Below, one piece after another: positions 37,918-48,953 of a stretch of DNA of 64,000 bases. The stretch covers positions 1 to 64,000 of the forward strand of contig JAJIRX010000788.1 in assembly GCA_023853785.1 (NCBI GenBank), given 5' to 3'. A program made the position numbers and the translations under genes. Numbering within the stretch: position 1 is the first letter of the stretch; each line of letters opens with the position of its first letter. The stretch is from Psilocybe azurescens (taxonomy: Eukaryota > Basidiomycota > Agaricomycetes > Agaricales > Agrocybaceae). The notes below the pieces were generated by a model, which saw only the letters and a list, made by a program, of their open reading frames with translations, did not search any database and was not told the DNA's origin.

Positions 37918-37989
37918 AGCAGCATGGCGCAGTGGTAGCGCGCGGGGCCCATAACCCCGAGGTCACTCGATCGAAACGAGTTGCTGCTA
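37918..37989 (+). tRNA. Initiator tRNA-Met (CAT)
   Basis: 72-nt cloverleaf: acceptor AGCAGCA / TGCTGCT with A discriminator, D-arm GGCGCAGTGGTAGCGCG, anticodon stem CGGGG/CCCCG with loop CCCATAA (anticodon CAT), T-arm ACTCG-ATCGAAA-CGAGT. The A1:T72 pair and the A-containing T-loop (ATCGAAA instead of TTCGANN) mark the eukaryotic initiator rather than elongator. No intron. The A and B boxes are internal. The upstream 37611-37917 is the promoter side of the F-box gene and contains no other gene. Confidence 0.97.
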
Positions 37990-38241
37990 ACATCTTTTTA
38001 TTACCCTATCTTGACCTTATTATAGCAAGGAAATCAAAATCGCGCCCGAGCTGATTGACATGTATTTGAAAAACTGAGTTATTGTGGTTGCCATCAGAAA
38101 ACGCATTAGGACATAGTAGTAATTGACACCCTCTCGTAGCGTTCAGTCCTCTTTGATGATTTTGATTGGTTTAACTTTTAGAGAATATATTTTAGCGTTT
38201 CAGGTTGTTGGGACCACGCTCTGCTGAAAATTTTGTTCATC

Positions 38242-38609
38242 TCATTTTTGGGGTTTGGAAGAAGAGTTTGCCTGCTGATTTGTGACTTTGTCCTGTTTAC
38301 TCGTCTGAGAAGCGCCTGCATTCGTTGCCTTCACGTAGATTGGCCTCGGATCCAAAGGGGCAATGGGAAGACATAAAGAACGATTTTCATCGGCATAGAT
38401 GCAGTTGAAGCCCTTGTCACAGGTAGTTGGACCGTGATGTTGGACACCACCGCACTTTCTCAATGACAACTTTCAGTAAAAATATAGGGCGATTAAGAGT
38501 GGAAGCGTACCTGCTTGTACGGTTCAGCGTTTTGAGCAACGATCGGCGAAGATGCTGAAGCTGCGACTAGAATTACTGTTGACTTGATCATGCTTTCTGG
38601 TGATTTCAT
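38242..38609 (-). CDS. Small secreted CBM1 (cellulose-binding) protein
   Basis: Exon 1 38609-38511 and exon 2 38454-38242, with a 56-nt intron whose removal joins the motif. The signal peptide is best from the second Met (MIKSTVILVAASASSPIVAQ). The splice then gives YKQ-CGGVQHHGPTTC and DKGFNC...NRSLCLP, the fungal CBM1 pattern (QCGG, GPTTC, four conserved cysteines). The aromatic residues of the flat cellulose-binding face are only partly kept: Tyr precedes QCGG, but HH replaces the usual W/Y. A 45-residue Asn/Ser/Thr/Lys linker-like tail ends at the stop with no catalytic domain. So this is either a stand-alone CBM1 protein or the 5' end of a broken enzyme; no enzyme domain follows downstream on this strand. 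Confidence 0.8.
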
Positions 38610-39049
38610 AGCCCCCGTCTCTCTTCATAACCAAGCCTTTTGAGCGTTCGGAATTTAGGATTCAACGTCCATAAAGATGTTACCAATCTTTCGAAGATAC
38701 CGAGGAATAACTGAATAGGATAAATTCTAACCGAGCAGGTTATAGTTTGTGAACACTCGTAAGCAGCCGAGAGGCGTGCAGGGATTGTCTGGCGTCCAAG
38801 GATATGCCCTTGCCTGAATCAGTTCTAAAAAAAAGTCGAATAAGACAGAAGACGGTCAGTATAAGCCGGTATGAATTGCGCTTACACAGTATTCATCGAA
38901 ATTTCCCGACATCGGGGCATACCTATTTGCTAAACAATCTCGCGAAGGTCCTCATGACGATCCACAAGGTAAAGATCAATGTACTGCGCACGATAATCCC
39001 ACATAATTCGGTGTATCAAGTTCCAGTTATGTGTGCGAACGAAGAGTCT
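38610..39049. other. Intergenic, no gene seen
   Basis: Promoter side of the CBM1 gene and 3' flank of the glycosidase-like gene. A frame at 38804-39103 on plus shows no family signal. Confidence 0.4.
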
Positions 39050-41080
39050 TCAAAGTTCGTTATGCTCTATGAGCCAGTTATTGCCCACATCTTCGGCACC
39101 TAGAACGGTACTATCCTCTGAACGAGTCCTGGTGAAGATGGCCGATCCCAGAGGTTCGAATGACAAGGACCCATCAGAAGAGCTTGTTACACCCTCCTTC
39201 AATACCCAGGTCATAGAATGGTATTCGCCATGGAGTTCCAAAAACGCCGCATCATCCAGGTTTGTGGCCACGATAAGAATTTTAGGCCCTCTTTCCCACG
39301 AGCCGACATCCACACGTCCAGACTTCGAATGCTTGAATACGACGTTCTCGTTGAAGAAGAATGGCACTATTCCTGGAAGGGCTAATGCCAATCGGGATGC
39401 ATACCGTTTAATATCAAGAGGGGTAGGATCGATCCACGGTATAATGCCTGTTTCAGAGAATGAATTGAGCGCAGGCGTTTTGACAATCATGGTCATACCT
39501 CGAGCCCCATGGTTTATACTTAGGAGAGCCTGAGCTAGCCACTCTCTTCCAGTCGGCGGACGGTCCCAGAATCTGTGTCAACAAGTCAACATGAAGGCAT
39601 ATAGAGATGGCGAATGGGCATATATTCACTCTTCACCGCCAAAAGCCTGCAGTACAGACCATATAAATTTAGTCTTCTCCCAACCGAGGAGTTTTAGCCT
39701 ATCTCTAGCGTCGTCGAGTCTCGTCGAAGTGTCCTCCAGACGACCCACGCAGTTATCACATCCACAACAGCCGAAGTCTATCGTGCAAAGCGTGTCATAC
39801 TTCGAAGAGAAAGTGACGTTGTTTCCTATTGAATAGACGTCAGGCATAACAATATCTGCTCCGGACACGTATTCCTCGAAGAAATGGTCTGCACAATTGA
39901 GCGCGATAGACACGGGATGGTAACCGTCGAGGTGATTTACAAGGTTATATGCCTTGCGCGTTGCATCTAAAGGGTCTCCAGGGCCATCAGGCTCGTCTGC
40001 CGTGTACCAAAGAAGTAAGCTCCTGCGATCCTTAACGGCTTGAACTTCCCGCGCAACAGCTCCAAGGTTCTGGTAAGAACTGTAACAGTCATAGCAGAAT
40101 TAGATGATGACAATTGTAATGAGTGTTGAAAACTCACTGGCGCATATCATACATTAAATACAGTCCAATATCATCCATGTAATCCAACATCGCGTTGAAT
40201 ACAATTTCTTCACCGAACGGCGGCACCGGATGAATCGTGTTGAAGCTATAAGTCTGAAAGATCAGCAAAGACTCATACTGGACGATCACGCTGGGTATTA
40301 TTACCCTTGCAATTTTATCTCGTCTAGTATGCTTAAATTAGAAGCCAAGTAGCTTCCAAAATTTGTATAGAATCCTATAGGGAATATTGGCTCATATGGT
40401 CGTCCAGTAGATTTTGTCATCAATGCCCCAGTTTTACGATCTATTGCGGTGACAGACCCAGAATCGGGTTGTGGCAGATACGAAAGAGAGGCCGTGGATG
40501 TATAAGAATTTCCCTTCACCAAGCTCTAAGACGCAAGTCAGCGTGTACGGTTCATTACGTGGTTGCAGACCGCACAGCGATATAGGAAACTCGAGGTTCT
40601 TCGCATTGAAAGGGAAACCCGAGAAGCTGAAGCGTTCTTTTCCAATTTCCACGTGCAATCCAAGTTCTGTTGAAGCCGACACATGGAGAGAGTCCGGTAA
40701 GGGCAGTGAGTATCGCAGACGGGTGAATGTAACCAAGGTGTCGACTAGGATAGACGACGCGTCGCAGCCATCGCTTTCAAGATACATATGCAGCCTAGGT
40801 AAGCATTGGAAGGCGAGTTGTGGCACAGAAAGTTCTTCATAAGTAGGGAAAGCTCCCTTCGGTGGGATAATAGGGTGTTCTTTCTTATAGTTCTTGCCAC
40901 ACCTGACATAGGTTGAAGATAAGCCTCGCAGGCGGCAGAATTAAAAACCTGATATTTCGCATACCATGTTTGTGCTGCTACGCTTGTCAAGCAGAGATGT
41001 AGCCAGATAGTTGACACGAGTAAGATACAAATCACCTGGGCTGCTTGCAGTGACATAAAATAAGGGACCCAGGAAGACAA
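39050..41080 (-). CDS. Secreted TIM-barrel glycoside-hydrolase-like protein
   Basis: Signal peptide in the first exon (MSLQAAQVICILLVSTIW..., cleavage near SVAAQT), then WCGKNYKKEHPIIPPKG, PRLHMYLESDGCDASSILVD, a beta-sandwich-like half (FTRLRYSLPLPDSL), YEPIFPIGFYTNFGSYLASN, YSFNTIHPVPPFGEE, IGLYLMYDMR, SLLLWYTADEPDGPGDP (candidate catalytic Glu), YHPVSIALNCADHFFEEY, GADIVMPDVYSIGNNV, a cysteine knot CTIDFGCCGCDNC, FIWSVLQAFGGEEFW, and an Ig-like end. I know the pattern from basidiomycete proteins labelled 'glycoside hydrolase catalytic core'; the substrate is not established. Introns at about 40900-40960, 40255-40300, 40085-40135 and 39530-39575. A break near 40509-40511 (T3) heals with two bases. 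Next to the CBM1 gene, same strand. Confidence 0.7.
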
Positions 41081-41552
41081 GGCTCAAGACATTTTGGCGG
41101 AGTGAATGAAAAGCTCCCACGCCTGCTACTTTGATCAATTATAGCCCCTATGTGAGTGATTACCAGATTCATTAGTCGCGTAACATCAGAATTCATCCAA
41201 GATCGAAAGTTGAAACTGAAATAACAAGGAATATCGCATTAAAAGGTATGACATACGAGAAAAAAAGAAAAAGACATATACAGCCCAACAGCGATCCGAC
41301 TTCCAAATAATAATATAAGCTCAAAATATCTGGTAAATCCCATCCATAAAATGATCAAATGCGAAGAGAGCTTGAGATGAGAAGAAAAACTACGGGATGT
41401 CATTAAAAGAAAAAATATGGAGAAGAGAAAGAACTCCAAAAGACAGAAGCGAATGAGTGATATCATACAGAGAAGAGATCATGGGAATAGTCTGCCGGTA
41501 AAACAGGGATAACTAGATGGAAGAAATGGATACATATAGGGGTTCACATGGA
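41081..41552. other. Intergenic, AT-rich
   Basis: A/T-rich 3' flank of the ArfGAP gene and promoter side of the glycosidase-like gene. Hydrophobic antisense frames here look like composition effects. Confidence 0.4.
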
Positions 41553-43457
41553 TCACCATTGTTGCTGGTTTCCCGTCGAGTAGCCACCGCTCTGGGGAAA
41601 CATCTGACCATACGTTAATTGAGGCTGATTGGCCGAGAACAATGCTTGTTGAGCAAGTTGCTGCTGCTGCTGCATCTGTTGCTGCATCTGCATTTGTTGT
41701 TGTTGCTGCTGCTGCTGCTGCTGCTGTTGTTGTTGTAAAATTTGCTGCTGCATCTGCATAGTCGTCATCCCTAAGAACTGGCTCTGACCAGAACCATCCG
41801 TCCCGCCCGTCCCGCCAAACTGGCCCGACGACGCCGACATGGGGCTCTGATACCCGAACTGCCCTTGGTTCTGAGACTGCTGCTGTACCTGGGGCTGTGG
41901 GCTCTGAGAAAGGTATTGCTGGCTCGGACTGGGTGACATGAATGGGTGGCTGGGACTATGCGAAAGGAATTGCGGTTGGCTGATGCCTGCTGGAGTCATG
42001 AAGCCTTGGCTAGGCGACGTGGACATATAGCTCTGGCCCACCTGACCCGCAGGACTCTGCACCTGCAACGTAGCCTGAGGCTGAGGTTGCATATACGTCG
42101 CTGACGACGACTGGCTCATCATTGGTGTGCTCGAAACTTGGAATTGACCATATGACTGAGCGCCCGGGGACGTGCCTGTAGTTGACTGCGAAAAGGGCGA
42201 CGTCATCTGTGATGGAGCAAACGGTGATTGAGACTGTTGCTGGGAATATGGATTCGCCCCAATTTGCTGGGTTTGGAACGGATTCATGCCCATGCCTGCC
42301 GACGTTACGCCCACAGGATAGCCTTGTGCGCCTATGGCGCCACTCGGTTGATATTGCAGGGGTAAAGTTGAGTTTTGTGCCGGGGTTTTAAGAGAGTTGA
42401 TATCATCCCATATTGAGCTGAGTCCATTGAGAGTATTTTGTTTTTGTTGCTGTCGCATTTGCTGCTGCTGGGTTGTAGGGATCGGATGCGACACAGATCT
42501 CTGGTTTTGAGCATAGTAAGATGTAGGGCCAGGGTATTCGGAGGATTGATTTGAAGAACCCGAAGCGAGTCGTGGAGTCAAAGATGATGCTGCCGCGTCG
42601 GTCGCAGTCACAAGCGGTCGCGGTGGCGCGCTTGGCGCTGGCTGTGAGGAAGGCGGTGTCTGCGTTGTGTTTGTAAGAGGGGACGAAACAGATCGGGGCG
42701 CAACATTCGAAGCAGATCGTGAAGGGCCCAGCTTGGATGCTACTAGAGCTGATTTATCTATGAATTTCCTGTACTCATACTTGGCTTTCAGATCATGAGT
42801 ATAAAAGTAGGCGGAAAAGATGTAATACAACCAACACACCTCGGATATACTGTTCGATCTCACTATCCCGTTCGTTATTTTCAATGTTAGGTGGCGGTGG
42901 ATGGCGCAGCTCGTTGGGATTGTAGATAGCATTCGACCGTACATTACCCATTGATCTCATGAACTGCAAACCTCGATTAGATTCGATCTCGCTCAGGGTA
43001 AAGAAATGCAAAACTCACCTCGAGCTGATCCTTTGTCCAGTCATCCATCGTCAGACTCTTTCTATGCACAAGAAACAAAGAGTTAATGGGGACAGCGTTG
43101 TGCGATTAAAATTTGGAAGGCATACACTTTCGTGATATGTGTCCCGATCTTTCTGTGAATGCTTGCACAGTTCACGCTTTAAATGAAAAAGACAAAACCT
43201 CAGTAGAAGTAGAAAAAATTAAATAGACAAAGCTCACCAGATAAAGATACCCAAGCTATGAGATGCCCATCTCGGAAGCCTCGTTTTGCAATCGGCACAT
43301 ATATCTGTTGAAGAGAAGAGAGGCATGAATATGACGTTCTAATTTCTACCCCTAAGCAGGGAAAGTACATACTATTTCCAGGTAAACTTGCGAGTTCCAA
43401 GAGAAGCTTTTGGTTGCGATCCTTTTGAAGTTTATTTTGTGGGTTAGAGTTCATCAT
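41553..43457 (-). CDS. ArfGAP-domain protein with glutamine-rich tail
   Basis: GTPase-activating protein for Arf, in vesicle traffic at Golgi/endosomes (SMAP/Age2/Gts1-like). Six or seven exons, frame clean. Start MMNSNPQNKLQKDRNQKLLL. Zinc finger CADCKTRLPRWASHSLGIFI-C-VNC (C-x2-C-x16-C-x2-C) followed by ASIHRKIGTHITKV with the catalytic Arg, SLTMDDWTKDQLE, FMRSMGNVRSNAIYNPNE, RDSEIEQYIRAKYEYRKFI. The remaining 420 residues are Ser/Pro/Gln-rich with SLSSIWDDINSL-like WDD and NPF motifs (MGMNPFQT) that fit EH-domain/clathrin adaptor binding, and a long poly-Gln run. It shares a 232-nt divergent promoter with the PEX39-like gene. Confidence 0.9.
41657..41755 (-). repeat. CAG/CAA poly-glutamine tract inside the ArfGAP gene
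   Basis: Runs of CTG/TTG on plus (CAG/CAA on the coding strand) encode about 30 Gln broken by a few Met. Both codons are mixed, which slows but does not prevent slippage. Expect length variation between strains. Confidence 0.85.
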
Positions 43458-43689
43458 CCTTGGTCGGGTATACGAGGAGTTCGAGGTAGAGTTGCATCTG
43501 CTAAACACACAAGCTACGAAATCTGGCCGGTGTGCCCAAAAGAGTCACTTGTTTGCCACCGAACTCTTATGTAAATACAATTTGCTTATGTAAACTACTC
43601 CGGTGTTTGACTCCGGCTACTATGACGGATTTGGACGCAGATTGAGCAGCGTAGATTTAGCTCAGCGCTGTACCATCACCTGTGTCACC
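43458..43689. promoter_or_regulatory. Divergent promoter, ArfGAP / PEX39-like
   Basis: 232 nt between opposite start codons. No box assigned. Confidence 0.4.
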
Positions 43690-44317
43690 ATGTCAGCACA
43701 ATCTCAGTCTCAAAGTGCTCATTCAGATGCTCTGAAAGCTTATGGAGCCTACCCATTCGACTCAGACGAAATGTACCAGGTCAGTGATCATCCAAACGAG
43801 CATCCTTTGGCCACATTTTCAAGTAAATCGTTCTCCCAAGCAAGGTCTAGCTAGTATCCTTTCAGGGGCCACTTACGACACTTCATCGTCTCAGGAGGTG
43901 CGAGATGAGATGGTCAGACGCACCCGCGTGTTTTACTTCAACAAGTAAGCGGCCTGCCAGAGCTACGACCACTCTGTCCAAATACATAATGCGACTCTGC
44001 AGAATAACTGGAAATTCAATCACTTTGGAGGAAGTCCGTGATTACGAACTTTCTCCGGGACAACCTGCGATTGGATCAGCTGCTGCCGATGAGGAGACCC
44101 GCGTCTTGACTTTCGCAGAGCTCAAGGAGTTAATTGAAACAGGCAATGTTGACAAGATTCCCAATAACAAAATCATCCCGGACGGTCTGAATGCGAGTCA
44201 TCGGCATACTCCCTATGCTATACCTTTTTGACTCAAAATCCGTAGGATGCCCCACCTAGCCAGTCAAATGCACCGATGCCAAAGAAACCTTGGGAGACAG
44301 CAACAAGTTCTTCCTAG
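43690..44317 (+). CDS. PEX39-like small protein with KPWE motif
   Basis: Four exons, exact: 43690-43779, 43841-43944, 44003-44192, 44246-44317; about 150 residues. MSAQSQSQSAHSDALKAYG; QGLASILSGATYDTSSSQEV; RDEMVRRTRVFYFNK-ITGNSITLEEVRDYE; VLTFAELKELIETGNVDKIP then NNKIIPDG; and the end NAPMPKKPWETATSSS. The combination of a helix with ELKxLIExGxxxxIPNNKxIP and a C-terminal KPWE matches the conserved family of yeast Yjr012c and human C6orf226, described as PEX39, a helper of PTS2 peroxisomal import via PEX7. The assignment is from motifs only. The last intron is GC-AG. The frame is clean. The peroxisomal hydratase at 55.8 kb is a PTS1-type cargo, so it is not a direct client. Confidence 0.7.
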
Positions 44318-45104
44318 ACAATCTCAGCATGCCTTGAGGAAAGCTATGACAGTTTCACTTGATGTATATGTAGCAGCGAATCGACCTCAACAAAGAACAA
44401 ACTTATTTTTCTGGACATAGAACAGAACAAGGACAGAAACAGGAAGCAGATGCTCGTGTTTCAATTCAACTACAGGAAAAGGATTCCAATCTGTATCTGC
44501 CTGCATTACAACTCGCAGGTACCAAGAAAGTTATATCACCCAAACCGAAAGAAGCCAATCAAACGTCCAGCACAAGTTTAAAGAAGGAAGAAGGAAGAAG
44601 GAAGAAGAGAAAGGAAGAAATGGGGGCGAAGACAGCCGACAAAACCCATGATGTACAACAAAAAGGGGGAAAGGAACAGCAAAAGAGAAAGAGAGAGAAT
44701 GCACGGCAGTATACACTAAACGGCATTGCGCAGGCAATGGGGAAAAGGCATAAAGAATATGAGCCTTGAGCAGTCCTAGTCAGCGGCAGAGATACCATCT
44801 ATCCTGACATGGCCTTCTATACGACCACCTAGAAACCAGCGAGGAATTCAACCACATCCAAAGTATGGTCCTAGCCCCTGCTGTAAGATATCTTCCGCTC
44901 AACTGAGAATGAATCCTCTTGCACATCCTAACAATCCTCACGTCGCCTGGGAAGTCCGTCCATAAGGCGAATCCAAACACAGGGCAAGAGGGGCGGAGGC
45001 GAGAAAAAATGCTAGATCTTTTTTGTTCTAAAACCGTCCGCAATAATGAATCATCAACGAGTCCCTCCGAGATAAGAAAGCATGGCTCGTTTAATCCACT
45101 ATCA
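44318..45104. other. Convergent spacer, no gene seen
   Basis: 787 nt between convergent genes. A purine-rich GAAGGAAGAAGG run at 44580-44625 is a simple repeat. No gene recognised. Confidence 0.45.
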
Positions 45105-48100
45105 TCACCCCGTATGACTCCAGATTTGTGACATAGGGGGCGTCACATAATTTTGCTGTCCTACACGAGGATCGTGCATCGATAGCTGCCTCGAATGATA
45201 TCCAGGATTAGAGCTTGCATAATACTCTGTAGGTCCTCCCCCAAACCCATGTTGCGAGAGATGCGAATTTAGGTACCCAGATGAAGGAGAATGCACATGT
45301 TCCGGCCTATGGATAGGCGGTTGGATCGGGGAAGAATACGCGAAAGGATCAAGTTGGCCTTGACTTTGATTAGGGAAAAGTTGCGCAGACACAGACGCAG
45401 AGGGCACCCGCTGGTGCTGTCTTTGGCCCATACCCGCAGTGGAAAGCATCGTCTGAGGCGTATGCGCAAAAGGCGCCGATGGAAGCCCACCGACTAGGTT
45501 CTGCTGGGAATTCTGAGTTTGTTGGCTCGGGTAAGATGAAGACCAAATAGATTGTTGTGAAAGATCCTGCGATCCTGGTGAAATGGCGAATTGACGAGGA
45601 GACGTCTGATAAATATGTCCACCACTATGTGTGGTAGAATTATTGCTATTCCCAGCATACATCAAGGGCTGCTCGTCCTGAGAAGCCGACCATATGGATT
45701 GGCTTGGACGATGAGACAGCTCGGACCCAAACAGGAATTTGGGCTGTGGGGCAGTCGATATAGACTCTGCAGTAGGAACATGGCTCAATGTCCTGCTGGC
45801 GGCACCTAGACCCATCACGTCGTTTAAAAGGTCTTGTGCAGTGGTTGCAGGCGCAGGCGCATGTGTTACAGATGCGGCAAAGTTTGGCTGCTTGATAGGT
45901 TGATAATGAGTGGGCGACCTAGGAGAGAGTCCTTTAGGACTGAGCAATGGTTTAATTGGCGTCAATGGAGCCACGCGTGTAATCGGAGAAAGGGCGGGTG
46001 AGATAGGTGCCCTTTAAGATTACCCAGATAAGTTTGATATATGTATAGATTATTGTAGAATGCTCAAACTCACCTAGGATCCCAAACGATCTCCTCCTCT
46101 TGTTCATCGTCGTCGTCTTCGTCCAATACATTCCCAGCGGTCTTCAAATGTTCAAATGCCTCGCCAACCAGGTCATCGTCGGTTGAACTCAACTGATCTA
46201 TATCCTCAGCATCGATGTCTATCTCCGGGTTTATTTCAATATTATTCCTGGCCGGTGGATCTTGGTAACGCCTCGAAGTGGTAGAATCATCGTCGACTAT
46301 GTGAGAAGCCTCGGGCTTCTGAGGTCGGACGTCCTCCACCATCAGAAGGTCGAACATAATATGATTGTTGATTAACAGAAGAGGGGAATTCTACAAAATA
46401 AGACGAGGGTGTCATTATTCGCAGTCAAATGATTAGGTATAATATGAATGGGCTGACCTCCATTTTAACCAGTGCCTTTGCATCCTCTAGCAAATCAGAG
46501 ATTCTCATCAACTGCTCGACGTTAGGGTGGACCTGCTCCCTCTGGCCACCATTGACTGGCATCTTTTCCTTGCCCTTCTCTTCGCCCATCAACTTCCTAA
46601 GTGGCAAGAATCCCTTCATCTCAACATCCTCCTCGAGAGGCGACACAAATGCGTGCAATTTGTTGGCCGGAAACGCTTGCGACAATGCAAGCATGAATTG
46701 AGCATAAGTCTTCCAGAATCGCAGGGTTTGGGTGGAATAGCCGCTGATCTTATTTTGATCTTTCTTGACTATTTCCTTCCCCTTGGCAAATTCTCTAGAT
46801 TGGTACGCGATGAACTCCTGATCTTGCACGACATACTTGAAGTTAGCGCGCAGCCACTTGCTCGCGATCCTAAGGGCCGGAAGAGTGCGCCTAAATGTAG
46901 CACTGATACGTTGAGCGAAATCATCAACACCGTCCATCGTAGGGGGTCTTTGAGCTCATCCTTGCCTACTTCAAGTAGGACAAGATACATTTCCATGAGG
47001 TGGTCGAGCATGCCCCATTCAATCAGTGTGGCTGTCCCAGTTTGAACTGGAGCAGACTCTGCCCTCCGATGGGATGCGGAAGGGGTGTCTCGGATCATAC
47101 GGTGCTTCCAGAGTGCACCCTGAGAAAGGACAATGGTGTTAGAAATCAAATCGATGGGTAAATGTCGTTCGGAGACGAGGGCGTAAAAGTCATGGGAAAC
47201 TTTTTCGTTATGTTTAGGAGAGATAGACTTCATTCTAGACAATAATCACAGAATAAATGAGGGGCGATCATCAAAGCGAAAGTAGACTCACTTTTCAAGG
47301 CCTTTATCCATTCCTACACGCCACAGAGCGTGCAAAACCACGACCCTTTCCTTAAATAGCTCAACACGAACTCTTGGAGGAAGCTGCATGTCGTTCGTTG
47401 CATTCTTATCGCGCTCCCTCCTAGTTCGTTGCCGCCACATCTCCAAGGCCTTGGTTAAAACAGTGCCCAAATTCTCCGCAGCCGTATCGTAAGGCTGGCT
47501 GACACATAAGGCGCGGTAGTAGTGTATAAGGGAAGCGAAGGAATCCTTTTGGTAAGAGGACAATATGGCAAGTTGATGCGATGGATTGCCTTCGTACGGT
47601 ACAAGCAGGCGGGCCTGCTCATAACATTGTCGTGCCTTATCGTAGTTTCTAGGACGAGGAGGTAAGTCAAGTGCGCCGCCTCGCCGATTACGCCCTCTCC
47701 GTGCTGGCCCGCTATCTTCGTGACCGGCTCTCTTGCCATTGCTCTCATTGTATAGTTCCCTATAGCGAGCAATATCGCCTAAGCAAATTAATGCTTTGCT
47801 CAGGATCGCGAGGCGGCCCTCGCGCTCCTCGGACGTTGTGGGTGCAAACGATAAAGTGGGATCTTCCGGTGGGAACTGAAAATGATTACGGCCACTAGCG
47901 CCGTGCATAACTCCGTCGCGGGTCTCAGAGGTCTCAGGAACATTGGCGGAAACAACATCGTCTGCTTCAAGGAGACCAAGGGCCACTAGAGCAGGTTGAG
48001 CCTCCCCAGATCAAACAGACGTCGAAGGCGAAGGACCAGCTGAGTCCAGAACTTTTCCTCGTCAGCGAGAAATTGCCGAAATCGCTGGACTAGTCTTCGA

Positions 48101-48613
48101 CGTTCAACGTCGTGACTTTGTCTCGGCTGCGGCGCCCGTTGTCCTTGCTGTTGTTGCTGTTGTTGGCGTTGATTGTTTTGTGCACTACGGTCGAGGACTG
48201 TGATGCGTTGCTTGTAGGATGAAATGAAGGCATAGGATGTCTGCATCCATAGATGATTCTCGACATCTTTCGATTCCATTGCATCGGGATGGAGGAGCAG
48301 TAGATTGAGATAGCGCCTCCGTAGGCTGACAGGCAACATGCATCAGAGAAGATGGAGTCGATAACGCTATACAGACAGCTCACTTTTTCCGCTGGAAATC
48401 TACCTCTTTATCGAAGGGCTCTTTGGTTTTGAGTAATTCTTTCAACGATTGGTGTATGCTTTTCGCCTCACTAACCAACAGAGAAAGAGACATGATATGA
48501 GGGAAGTAGTGCCAAAAGCACAGCACAATCATGATCCACCTTAAGTATGGGTCTCTAATATTAAAAAAAAAATACAATACATACCGGGCGACAGATGCAG
48601 GCTGTTCAGTCAT
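45105..48613 (-). CDS. EST1/SMG7-type telomerase and RNA-decay factor
   Basis: EST1 family: 14-3-3-like TPR N-domain plus helical DNA/RNA-binding domain, working in telomerase recruitment and/or nonsense-mediated decay. Start MTEQPASVAR, then EAKSIHQSLKELLKTKEP, YLNLLLLHPDAMESKDVENH, LWMQTSYAFISSYKQRI (family signature), a poly-Gln stretch, FRQFLADEEKFWTQLVLRLR, ALICLGDIARYRELYNE, YDKARQCYEQARLLVPYEGN, PSHQLAILSSYQKDSFASLI, HYYRALCVSQPYDTAAENL (EST1 core), DFYALVSERHLP, an acidic DDDDEQEEEIVWDPR block and a 300-residue Ser/Gln/Pro-rich tail ending at 45105. Breaks at 48004-48007 (C4) and 46942-46946 (G5) each heal with one base. Whether it serves telomeres, RNA decay or both cannot be told. 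Confidence 0.87.
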
Positions 48614-48953
48614 TGATGATCTTGAGGTTTTGTTGTCATATACAGTCCATTGTCTCTGCCGTTTCCTCGATATAAGAGCTTTCTCGGGCCCACAAAGAAG
48701 ATAAGACGGGTGTATGGAAGACAGCAGTAATGGTCAAGAATTAAAGACCTCGAACACACACGGTCACTAGTTCAAGTCATCCATGCTAAATAAAATCCGT
48801 GGGAATAATTACCCGTGTGTAAAGTCAGGTAAAGTCTCAAGACTAATGATCCGTATATAAACAATAGTAGGTAGATATAGTACATGGTGGCTGGATCCAG
48901 TGTCATGGATATGTTGTACTCTGATATAAAAAAAAACATATCAAGAAATGAAA
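48614..48953. other. Spacer between two minus-strand genes
   Basis: 340 nt: 3' flank of the SNF2 gene and promoter of the EST1-like gene. An A10 run near 48929-48938. No gene. Confidence 0.4.

Noticed and set aside
41239..41466. A hydrophobic minus-strand small protein
   Set aside because: The region is A/T-rich; the Phe/Leu/Ser run is a composition artefact in the 3' flank of the ArfGAP gene.
44580..44740. Possible small gene on minus with a Phe/Leu/Ser-rich product
   Set aside because: It is the antisense of a GAAGGAAGAAGG simple repeat.
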